Positions 12,127 through 17,961 of a stretch of DNA of 17,961 nucleotides are shown piece after piece. The first letter of the stretch is position 1. Every line of letters starts with the position of its first letter. Below the pieces are notes generated by a model. The model worked only from the letters and a program-made list of their open reading frames with translations, searched no databases and was not told the origin of the DNA. The position numbers and the translations under genes are program-made. The DNA is from Candidatus Woesearchaeota archaeon (GTDB lineage Archaea; Nanobdellota; Nanobdellia; SCGC-AAA011-G17; GW2011-AR18): NCBI GenBank assembly GCA_018303515.1, contig JAGVXZ010000033.1, positions 1 through 17,961 of the forward strand. Direction: 5' to 3'.

Positions 12127-14463
12127 CTACTCATTTTCAAACTTAGCAACGATAGCATGTGTCTTTTCAACAACATCAGGATTAACAGACATTGCATCAA
12201 TCCCCTTTGAAACTAAAAATTCTGCAATCTCTGGATATGTAGAAGGAGCTTGACCACATATACTTACACTCTTACCAAGTTTATGGAATCCCACAATAAT
12301 ATTCTCTATTGCCTTCTTAACAGCATTATTTCTTTCATCAAAATACCCCATATTCCCTAACTTTCCTGAATCTCTATCAACACCTAAGACTAATTGTGTC
12401 AAATCATTACTCCCAATTGAAGCACCATCAATATCTAACTTAGCAAACTCTTCTGGTATTAAAGCTAAAGAAGGTACTTCAGCCATAAGATAAATCTTAA
12501 AATTATTAGATCTCACCAAACCTTCTTCTTTCATAATTAATAAACATTTTTCAACTTCCCAAGTATTACGTACAAATGGAAGCATAACATAAACATTGGA
12601 ACAACTCTCACGAACTTTTCTTATAGCTTGACATTCTAATCTAAAAGCTTTTTCATAATCTACAGAAACATAACGAGAAACCCCACGCCATCCTATCATT
12701 GGATTTTCTTCATTTGGTTCAAAACCAGAACCACCCTCTAAATTCCTGTACTCATTTGATTTAAAGTCTGAAAACCTTACAATTAAACTCCTAGAACCAA
12801 TTGCACTTGCAACTTGTTTAATTCCAGAAGCAAGTTTATTAATAAATTCAGGTCCCAATCCATTCTTCATCATATAAAGGGGATGCTTTCCAATTGTAGA
12901 AGTAATTATAAATTCTATTCTCATTAACCCAATCCCTTCAAAGGGTAAATGTTTATATTCCTCTATTTTTTCTGGTTCACCCAAATTCATAAAAATTTTA
13001 GTTTTAGTTTTAATATTTTCATATTCATGTACAAACTCTTCTTCTTTTTCTTTCAATTCTTCTTCTTTTTCCTCTACACTTTTAATTTCACCCAAATAAA
13101 CGTCACCATTAGTCCCATCAACAGTAACTAAATCTCCATCTTTAAGTTTAGAAGTTGCATAAGAAGTTCCAACAACACATGGTATCTGCAATTCCCTTGA
13201 TACAATTGCTGCATGTGAAGTTATAGAACCTTCATCAGTTACAATTGCCTTTGCCCTTTTCATTGCAACAACATAATCAGGATTAGTCATTTTTGCAACT
13301 AAAACATCACCATCTTTAATTTTATCAAGATTATCTACAGAATGTAAGATTTTAACAATACCAACAACTACTCCCGGAGATGCACCAAGCCCTTCTAAAA
13401 TTGGTTTTTCAGTAGTTTCAACAGACTCTTGATTTCCATCATTCTTATTTAAAGTTGTAACTGGTCTAGCTTGAACAATATAAATTTTATGACTTTCAAT
13501 TGCCCACTCTATATCCATTGGCTTTTTATAATGAACTTCAATTTGTGTAGCATATTTTGAAAGAAGATTTATTTCTTCATCTGTTAATTTCTGTTGATGA
13601 CCTTTAATCTCACTCAATGTTTTCTTAAATGTCTGTCCCCTTTCTTCTTTTGTATACATCCATTCTTGTCTTCCAATTTTTTTTGAAATAACATTGTAAT
13701 CACTCTTATTAATTATATAATTATCTGCCGTTACCTCTCCTGCAACAACCGCATCTCCTAACCCATAAGCAGCATCAATTACAATTTCATTTTGATTTGA
13801 TGTAACAGGATTAACAGTAAACATTACTCCTGCCTTTTCAGAATCAACCATTTTCTGAACTACAACAGCAATATAAACTTTAGAATGATCAAAATTATTT
13901 TGAGTTCGATAATAAATTGCTCTTGCAGTATATAAAGAAGCCCAACATTTTTGAACAGCATCTACAACTTTATCATTCCCTTTTACATTCACAAACGTTG
14001 CCTGTTGTCCAGCAAAACTAGCAGTAGGTAAATCTTCTGCAGTTGCAGAACTTCTTACAGCTACAAAAGGTAAATCACGCCCAGTTTTAATAATTGATAA
14101 AGCATCAACTGAAATATTTCTCAAATCTTTACTAACATTAAGATTATCATAAGATTCTATAATCTCAGATTTTATTTCATTAGGCATAGAAGTCCTTAAG
14201 ATTAGTTCTTGAATCTGTTTTGCAACTTCTTGTAATTTCTGAGTATTTTCAACATCTATTCCATTTAACATTGAAATAATTTCATTTTGTATTCCAGTGG
14301 TATTAACAAAATACTTGTAAGCTTGTGCAGTTACAACAAATCCAGGAGGTACAGGTAGCCTGATATTATACATTTCTGCTAAGGACGCACCCTTTCCACC
14401 AGCAATAGCTACATCCTCATTTGAAAGATTTCTAAACCATGAAACAAAAACCTCTTTATCCAT
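12127..14463 (-). CDS. ppsA: Phosphoenolpyruvate synthase (pyruvate, water dikinase)
   Basis: This enzyme makes PEP from pyruvate, ATP and water, a gluconeogenic step common in archaea. The 778 residues are full length. The N-terminal ATP-grasp domain has AGGKGASLAEM (about 21-31) and VRSSATAEDLPTASFAGQQ (about 136-154). The swivelling domain carries the phosphorylatable His417 in TDEGSITSHAAIVSREL (about 409-425). The C-terminal PEP/pyruvate-binding domain has GIGLMRIEF (about 510-518), NPMIGWRGVSRY (about 587-598), SIGSNDLTQL (about 682-690) and SICGQAPS (about 734-741) with the catalytic Cys736. A charged helical linker of Glu/Lys (about 462-486) joins the swivelling and C-terminal parts. 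A TATA box 31 nt upstream supports the ATG at 14463 with a leader of about 5 nt. All catalytic residues appear intact, so it should be active. Confidence 0.95.
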   Translation of the reverse strand: MDKEVFVSWFRNLSNEDVAIAGGKGASLAEMYNIRLPVPPGFVVTAQAYKYFVNTTGIQNEIISMLNGIDVENTQKLQEVAKQIQELILRTSMPNEIKSEIIESYDNLNVSKDLRNISVDALSIIKTGRDLPFVAVRSSATAEDLPTASFAGQQATFVNVKGNDKVVDAVQKCWASLYTARAIYYRTQNNFDHSKVYIAVVVQKMVDSEKAGVMFTVNPVTSNQNEIVIDAAYGLGDAVVAGEVTADNYIINKSDYNVISKKIGRQEWMYTKEERGQTFKKTLSEIKGHQQKLTDEEINLLSKYATQIEVHYKKPMDIEWAIESHKIYIVQARPVTTLNKNDGNQESVETTEKPILEGLGASPGVVVGIVKILHSVDNLDKIKDGDVLVAKMTNPDYVVAMKRAKAIVTDEGSITSHAAIVSRELQIPCVVGTSYATSKLKDGDLVTVDGTNGDVYLGEIKSVEEKEEELKEKEEEFVHEYENIKTKTKIFMNLGEPEKIEEYKHLPFEGIGLMRIEFIITSTIGKHPLYMMKNGLGPEFINKLASGIKQVASAIGSRSLIVRFSDFKSNEYRNLEGGSGFEPNEENPMIGWRGVSRYVSVDYEKAFRLECQAIRKVRESCSNVYVMLPFVRNTWEVEKCLLIMKEEGLVRSNNFKIYLMAEVPSLALIPEEFAKLDIDGASIGSNDLTQLVLGVDRDSGKLGNMGYFDERNNAVKKAIENIIVGFHKLGKSVSICGQAPSTYPEIAEFLVSKGIDAMSVNPDVVEKTHAIVAKFENE

Positions 14464-14488
14464 AACATATTTACAAAAAGATAACTTA

Positions 14489-14498
14489 GATTTAAATG
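14489..14498 (-). promoter_or_regulatory. TATA box for ppsA
   Basis: The minus strand carries CATTTAAATC centred about 31 nt upstream of the ATG at 14463. It lies in the 42-bp gap behind the hydrolase gene, so ppsA can be transcribed on its own. Confidence 0.45.
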
Positions 14499-14505
14499 TT
14501 TTTAT

Positions 14506-15213
14506 CTACTTAGTCAAAAACCATAATAAAGTTGCATAAATATCCTCGTTTTTTTCTTCCACAATTTTATCACCATGTTCATTCGTCATAGACTCTGGTC
14601 TTATTTTTTTAGTCCCTAAATAATAATCTTTTAAAGTTACTGCAAACTTAATTTCTTCTTGATTTGATTCTGGAGACAAAATATAAAGTTCACCACGATA
14701 TTCATTAACCACATCAAGAACCGTGATCCCTTTATAATTCAACCCTGGAGACAAAAGAAGAATCCTTTGAACATCATTATCTACAGCAGATCTCACTGCC
14801 ACATTAGCACCTATTGATCCACCAACAAGATAAATTTGAGTATATCCTTTTTCTTTTAAAAATTTTTTTGCAGCAGTAACATCTTTTAGATAGGAACTAT
14901 AATCTCCCACATTTCCTCCAGAACCACCATGCCCCCTAAAATCAATTGCTAAAGTTGTAAATCCTTTTGAATTCAAAAAACTAGAAAATTCTTTATATAT
15001 TTTTTTATTACTCCCAAGATTATGAAGTAGTATTACAGCAACATCATATTTTTCACCATCAGGTTTTTCATTCTTAAGCGGTTGATAACCTCCACCTACA
15101 AGTAAATCACCAGAAATTTTAACATTATCATCAGTTACTAGAGATATTTCACCAGATTTCATTTGACATCCAAATAATAAAATTACTAAGATTAGAATAA
15201 ACAATCTCTTCAT
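14506..15213 (-). CDS. Lipoprotein-like alpha/beta hydrolase
   Basis: With the ATG at 15213 the protein is 235 residues. It begins MKRLFILILVILLFGCQMKSG, a signal peptide with lipobox LFGC, so it is probably anchored outside the cell membrane. The body is an alpha/beta hydrolase: oxyanion region VAVILLHNLGSN (about 58-69), AIDFRGHGGSGG (about 89-100), nucleophile elbow GGSIGAN (about 131-137, catalytic Ser) and a candidate His in NEHGDK near the end. The expected triad Asp after strand 7 is not obvious; that place reads LYILSPESNQEE. The long open frame to 15426 is rejected because the TATA box at 15236-15246 is about 28 nt upstream of the 15213 ATG and the signal peptide starts there. It is divergently paired with the GNAT gene. 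Confidence 0.75.
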   Translation of the reverse strand: MKRLFILILVILLFGCQMKSGEISLVTDDNVKISGDLLVGGGYQPLKNEKPDGEKYDVAVILLHNLGSNKKIYKEFSSFLNSKGFTTLAIDFRGHGGSGGNVGDYSSYLKDVTAAKKFLKEKGYTQIYLVGGSIGANVAVRSAVDNDVQRILLLSPGLNYKGITVLDVVNEYRGELYILSPESNQEEIKFAVTLKDYYLGTKKIRPESMTNEHGDKIVEEKNEDIYATLLWFLTK

Positions 15214-15235
15214 AAATAAATAGAAAAAGACACAT

Positions 15236-15246
15236 GTATTTAAAAG
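15236..15246. promoter_or_regulatory. Shared TATA element of the hydrolase and GNAT genes
   Basis: GTATTTAAAAG on the plus strand is near-symmetric. It is centred about 28 nt from the hydrolase ATG (15213, minus) and about 31 nt from the GNAT ATG (15272, plus). The starts are only 58 bp apart, implying a common promoter core. Confidence 0.45.
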
Positions 15247-15271
15247 TTGCCAAACTATGATTCTGTAGGAA

Positions 15272-15805
15272 ATGAACATAAGAACAGCACAGGAAAGAGA
15301 TTCTAAAAGAATAAGAGAAATAACCCTAAGTCTAATTATTCTAAGAGAAACTAAAGAAAAAACAGGGTTAGTTGAATATAATACTCCAACAGAAGAAGAA
15401 ATAAAAAATAGAATAAAAGGAAACAAGTTTTTTTATGTTGCAGAAGAAAATGAAAATATTATAGGTTTTTTATCTGCCTATACAGATACCAAATTGAAAA
15501 AATTAAATTTCAAAAAAGATGAAATAATTAATCATATTTTGAAAAAGGATTCTTCATTTATTTTTTGGGACCAATTAGGAATAATTAAAGATTATCAAAA
15601 CAAAGGAATAGGAAAAAATTTATCAGATAAATTTACACAAGATGCCATCAAATCAAAATATAAAACTCTTTATGCTCCAATTTCTCATAAACCCCATAGG
15701 AATAAATTTTCCGTTAAGTTAGTAAAAAAATTAGGATGGAAGTTAATAGAAGAGATTAAAGTATATAATGGGCTCATTTTTGGAATTTACAAAAGAGACC
15801 TATAA
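15272..15805 (+). CDS. GNAT-family N-acetyltransferase
   Basis: The 177-residue protein has the GNAT order. An N-terminal strand and helix (MNIRTAQERDSKRIREIT) is followed by the central VAEENENIIGFLSAY (about 56-70). The acetyl-CoA binding motif A is LGIIKDYQNKGIGKNL (about 101-116), with the Q-x-x-G-x-G type loop. A C-terminal segment GWKLIEEIKVYNG follows. The substrate cannot be read from the sequence; GNATs acylate amines or protein N-termini. An extra charged insertion (about 74-92) before motif A is noted. It is transcribed divergently from the lipoprotein-like hydrolase and ends close to the facing Bro-N remnant. The start is the ATG at 15272. Confidence 0.8.
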   Translation: MNIRTAQERDSKRIREITLSLIILRETKEKTGLVEYNTPTEEEIKNRIKGNKFFYVAEENENIIGFLSAYTDTKLKKLNFKKDEIINHILKKDSSFIFWDQLGIIKDYQNKGIGKNLSDKFTQDAIKSKYKTLYAPISHKPHRNKFSVKLVKKLGWKLIEEIKVYNGLIFGIYKRDL

Positions 15806-15836
15806 ATTTTTTAAGAAATTTTTTCTATATTTTTAA
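15806..15836. terminator. Bidirectional T/A-rich terminator region
   Basis: The 31-bp gap between the convergent GNAT stop and the Bro-N remnant stop contains runs T6, T6 and T5 on the plus strand, with short A-runs for the other strand. This is enough for archaeal U-tract termination of the GNAT transcript. Confidence 0.5.
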
Positions 15837-16139
15837 TTAATTCCATTTAAAGTCACGATATAATTTTATAACCAAAAGCTCCATGGTATTAGCGCAGTCT
15901 GTAGCATAATATTTGCCATCTGCTGAAATTAATTTCAGTTGTACGATTTTTTCGTACATCTCAAAGCCTTCCTCTTTCAGCTTGATTTTTAGGTCTGACC
16001 AATATCTTTTAGGAATTGAGCTATCGGCTAATCTTTCAATTACGTCAATTATTGAGAAATACCACTTTTCTTGCTGTTGATCCCATTGAGTCCTTACTCT
16101 TTTGTTTTCAAACAGTTTGATTGAATGTTCTCTGTTCAT
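15837..16139 (-). pseudogene. Truncated Bro-N/DinD-like (phage antirepressor family) gene
   Basis: The 100-residue product starts MNREHSIKLFENKRVRTQWD, then QEKWYFSIIDVIERLADS, a RYWSDLKIKLKEEG block and IVQLKLISADGKYYATDCAN. This is the start of DinD/Bro-N-domain proteins that are often found inside type I restriction loci. After ADGKYYATDCANTMELL the family normally continues (about 250-280 residues), but here the sequence ends in LVIKLYRDFKWN. The protein is therefore truncated to its N-terminal domain by a rearrangement. It overlaps the HsdS-tail peptide by 4 nt (ATGA), so translation is coupled. Bro-N domains bind nucleic acid, so the fragment could still be functional; I treat it as a likely remnant. 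Confidence 0.6.
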
Positions 16140-16222
16140 ATTAATTCTCCCTTAAACGCTCTTTGCATTAAAACATTAAATAGTTTGTCAATCAATTGCT
16201 CTCTTGTTTGTCTCTCATCCAT
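16136..16222 (-). pseudogene. 28-residue C-terminal tail of a type I restriction specificity subunit (HsdS)
   Basis: The ORF encodes MDERQTREQLIDKLFNVLMQ followed by RAFKGELI and a stop. The LFNVLMQRAFKGEL end matches the conserved C-terminal helix of HsdS proteins (LFQSLLQRAFKGEL type). Nothing else of HsdS (two target-recognition domains, about 400 residues) is in the window. It has its own TATA box (16246-16256) about 28 nt upstream of the ATG, so a leaderless mRNA of this peptide plus the Bro-N fragment is plausible. Its stop overlaps the start of the Bro-N gene. I interpret it as the scar of a lost type I R-M system. Confidence 0.55.
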
Positions 16223-16245
16223 GTTATAAAAGAAATACTTTGTTC

Positions 16246-16256
16246 ATTATATAAAT
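16246..16256 (-). promoter_or_regulatory. TATA box for the HsdS-tail/Bro-N unit
   Basis: The minus strand carries ATTTATATAAT centred about 28 nt upstream of the ATG at 16222. This is the spacing seen for the other leaderless genes of the window and suggests this remnant is transcribed. Confidence 0.45.
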
Positions 16257-16435
16257 TGTGTTTTCTTTAATCACTATTTCCTCTCACTCTTCCTCGGCGT
16301 ATTCCAATAAGGGCTTTTGCATTTAGGCAGAAACAGATGAGTATGCCTGCTGAAACAAAGTCTCAGTCACCCGAATACGAGAAAAAAGGAGGTAATTTTA
16401 AAATGACCATTTAATATGACAGAGAACAAATTAGA
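16257..16435. other. Gene-free interval with a GC-richer structured segment
   Basis: I see no recognisable gene. Bases about 16285-16385 are less AT-rich than their surroundings. An outer stem can be drawn from CTC (16293-16295) plus GTATTC (16299-16304) pairing with GAATAC (16373-16378) and GAG (16379-16381), with a 3-nt bulge. An inner stem AGGCA (16325-16329) with TGCCT (16344-16348) also fits. GGAGGT (16388-16393) follows, nine bases before an ATG that opens only a 3-codon frame (16403); another ATG at 16416 opens a 13-codon frame. These could be a small RNA with a leader peptide or debris of the lost restriction locus. I could not fit C/D or H/ACA boxes convincingly. Confidence 0.4.
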
Positions 16436-16447
16436 AATATATAAATA
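16436..16447 (+). promoter_or_regulatory. TATA box for the glycogen-synthase-like gene
   Basis: AATATATAAATA is a strong archaeal TATA element. Initiation about 26 nt downstream (near 16467) would give a 40-nt leader ending in the Shine-Dalgarno AGGTGAT (16497-16503). Confidence 0.5.
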
Positions 16448-16496
16448 TTCCCTTTGATAAAAAGAAACATAAGAAAGGAAATAAACAGAAAAAGAA

Positions 16497-16503
16497 AGGT
16501 GAT
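16497..16503 (+). promoter_or_regulatory. Shine-Dalgarno deciding a GTG start
   Basis: AGGTGAT is complementary to the usual archaeal 16S 3' end and lies three bases before the GTG at 16507. No ATG is available in that frame between the upstream stop and the conserved N-terminus. Confidence 0.6.
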
Positions 16504-16506
16504 TAT

Positions 16507-17961
16507 GTGAGACCAGAAGCTAATACATTATTTGAAATTTCATGGGAAGTATGTAATAAAACTACAAATCTATATGAATTATTAAAGTCAAAATCTATAA
16601 TATTACAAAAAAACTATGAGAATTATTACTTTGTTGGACCGTACATTAAAGAGAATCAAGATTTCACTAAAGAAAATACTCCGAAAAACTTTAGAGAAAT
16701 ATTTTTAAAATTAGAACAAGAAGGAATTAACTGCCACTATGGTAAATGGAATATTAACGGAGAACCAAGTGTAATTCTAGTTGAATCCAATTCTTGGCCT
16801 GAAGCACCTTCAAAATTAATTGAAGAGTTTCAAAGAAGAAATAAAAAAACAGTTGCACATTTTCACAATAAATCTCCAAAAGAAACAAAATATCCTTCTT
16901 TAATTACAATTTACAATAACCAAAAAATAACTGGAAATGAAAATCAAGTAATCACCACAACATCTGAAACCCATAAAAAAAGAATATCACAAGGAACATA
17001 CAAAGTTTTAATTCCAGGAATAAATAATAATTTATTTCCAAAAGATGAATCTCTTATAGAATATCACAAGAATAATTCCAGAAAGTTAAAAGAATTTATA
17101 ATCTTTTATTTTTTTCCATTTTACAGATTCAATTTAGAAGAAACAATTACTACGTTCATCAATCTTGAAAACTCTCAAGAGATTATAATAAAAGCACTAA
17201 AATTACTAGAAAACAAACTACAAAATGAAAAATCAAATAAAACTTTAATTGCGATTCTATATAACCCAGAAGAGAACTACGGAACGAAAGAGAATATTGC
17301 AACTAATAAAACCAAATATAAAAAAATCACAAAACTAATTGATAATATGTCTCAAGAGATTATTGAAGAGATAACAAAAAGTGTAATAGAAGAAAAAACT
17401 CACCTACTCCCACAAAAGATATTACAAGAAATAAACAGATTAAAGGAAGAAATTAGAAGTGAGGGAATACCTCCAATTTCCGCACAGAGATTAAGAGAAG
17501 AAAATAATAATAAAATAATTAAGTTACTAGAAGAGTATAAATTGAATAATTCAAAAGACTCAAAGGTGAAAGTGATTTTATTTTCAAACAAGTTAAATAG
17601 TGCAGACGGAATAATTAACCTTAATGAAGAAGAAGTAATAAGTGGATGTGAATTGGGAATATTTCTCTCTGAAGATTTTAATGCATTAAAATGTTCTGCT
17701 TTAGGAACTCCTTGTTTAACTTCTGAAGAAAATAGTTTAGGTGATTTTTTAATCTCATCAAAACAAGGAAAAAAGGGTGTGTATGCATTAAAAAATTCTC
17801 AAGATATGAGTTCTACAATTACAAAAATAATCTATAATTTTACTTTACTTAATAAAAAGGCCATGAATTTAGAAAGAATTGAATCAAAAAAAATTTCTAA
17901 ACAAGTAGATTGGGAGAACATAATTCATCATTACATTGATGCACACAACAAAGCATTAAAA
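16507..17961 (+). CDS. Glycogen synthase-like (GT3) protein with degenerate active site, 3' partial
   Basis: The frame is open from the GTG at 16507 through the window edge (at least 485 residues; the C-terminus is cut off). It follows GT3 glycogen synthase from end to end: LFEISWEVCNK (about 8-18), NYYFVGPY, CHYGKWNINGEPSVILVES, VAHFHN, TTTSETHKKRIS, VLIPGINNNLF, VKVILFSNKLNSADGIINL, VISGCELGIFLSEDF and GVYALKN, plus VDWENIIHHYIDAHNKAL near the edge. Key sites are missing. The loop after EISWEVCNK reads TTNLYELLKSK instead of the donor-site GGIYTV-x-x-SK. The region after HFH is much shortened. The GRYEF-x-NKG segment reads INLENSQEI. The EPWGYTPAEC block is reduced to FNALKC, with both catalytic Glu lost, one replaced by Lys. 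It is probably an inactive relative that keeps the GT-B fold, perhaps as a scaffold or regulator. Uninterrupted coding over 485 codons argues against simple decay. Confidence 0.75.
   Translation, partial: MRPEANTLFEISWEVCNKTTNLYELLKSKSIILQKNYENYYFVGPYIKENQDFTKENTPKNFREIFLKLEQEGINCHYGKWNINGEPSVILVESNSWPEAPSKLIEEFQRRNKKTVAHFHNKSPKETKYPSLITIYNNQKITGNENQVITTTSETHKKRISQGTYKVLIPGINNNLFPKDESLIEYHKNNSRKLKEFIIFYFFPFYRFNLEETITTFINLENSQEIIIKALKLLENKLQNEKSNKTLIAILYNPEENYGTKENIATNKTKYKKITKLIDNMSQEIIEEITKSVIEEKTHLLPQKILQEINRLKEEIRSEGIPPISAQRLREENNNKIIKLLEEYKLNNSKDSKVKVILFSNKLNSADGIINLNEEEVISGCELGIFLSEDFNALKCSALGTPCLTSEENSLGDFLISSKQGKKGVYALKNSQDMSSTITKIIYNFTLLNKKAMNLERIESKKISKQVDWENIIHHYIDAHNKALK

Noticed and set aside
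12949..13131. Phe-rich plus-strand frame inside ppsA
   Set aside because: Antisense of the Glu/Lys-rich linker; the Phe runs are the complement of Glu/Lys codons.
16321..16372. C/D box small RNA (GATGAG and CTGA elements)
   Set aside because: The C box does not match RUGAUGA and the spacing to CTGA is too short for a guide.
16416..16507. Frameshifted N-terminal extension of the glycogen-synthase-like gene starting at the ATG 16416
   Set aside because: The frame breaks at the AATATATAAATA stretch, which is better read as a TATA box, and the GTG at 16507 has its own Shine-Dalgarno at the family's usual N-terminus.
17400..17591. Minus-strand frame opposite the glycogen-synthase-like gene
   Set aside because: Shadow of a continuous 485-codon frame with recognisable family motifs.

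Overview
The window (about 18 kb, strongly AT-rich) most resembles a DPANN archaeon of the Woesearchaeota/Pacearchaeota type. The reasons are archaeal TATA boxes about 26-28 nt upstream of many starts with almost no leader, short intergenic gaps, an archaeal FlaI/TadA-type ATPase with a large FlaJ/TadC-like membrane platform, a tandem set of LPFLLVFSVVFAILEK membrane proteins, a PRC-barrel protein, a TraB-family protein and a PEP synthase. The taxon is an inference from gene content. No rRNA, tRNA or CRISPR array was seen.

Layout. Bases 19-949 (minus) hold a two-gene unit: a 47-residue acidic protein and a DNA-binding-like protein with two helix-turn-helix-like segments, behind a promoter with overlapping inverted repeats. 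Bases 1054-6153 (minus) hold a type IV pilus-like assembly locus: ATPase, a small overlapping protein, a cysteine-rich surface protein and the platform protein. Diverging from the ATPase (6222-7152, plus) are two overlapping coiled-coil genes that could be cytoplasmic partners, by analogy with ArlC/D/E. No pilin with a recognisable class III signal peptide is present.

Bases 7153-8358 look like a decay or mobile patch: the C-terminal half of an epimerase-like gene with an in-frame stop, a GC-rich low-complexity block, a toxin-antitoxin pair whose toxin appears to lack its central core, a 16-bp palindrome at the TA promoter and a 9-bp hairpin. Bases 8380-10130 (minus) are three tandem paralogous polytopic membrane proteins, preceded by a PRC-barrel gene. 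A 44-bp divergent promoter separates that gene from a plus-strand pair, a TraB-family protein overlapping a membrane protein that looks like a site-2 protease without its zinc-binding residues. PEP synthase (12127-14463, minus), a lipoprotein-like alpha/beta hydrolase and a divergent GNAT acetyltransferase follow.

The right end (15837-17961) begins with remnants of a type I restriction-modification neighbourhood (a 28-residue HsdS-tail peptide overlapping a truncated Bro-N/DinD-like gene), then a structured GC-richer spacer, and finally a long gene that runs off the window. That gene aligns by eye along its whole length with GT3-type glycogen synthase but has lost the catalytic glutamates and other active-site signatures.

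The recurring theme is retained proteins with erased active sites: a pseudo-S2P, a pseudo-glycogen synthase, a core-deleted toxin and a hydrolase without an obvious triad Asp. With PEP synthase nearby, the glycogen-synthase relative hints at carbohydrate or gluconeogenic metabolism, but no linkage is shown. The best candidates for something undescribed are the TraB/pseudo-S2P overlapping pair, the glycogen-synthase pseudoenzyme, and the pilus-like locus with divergent coiled-coil genes.
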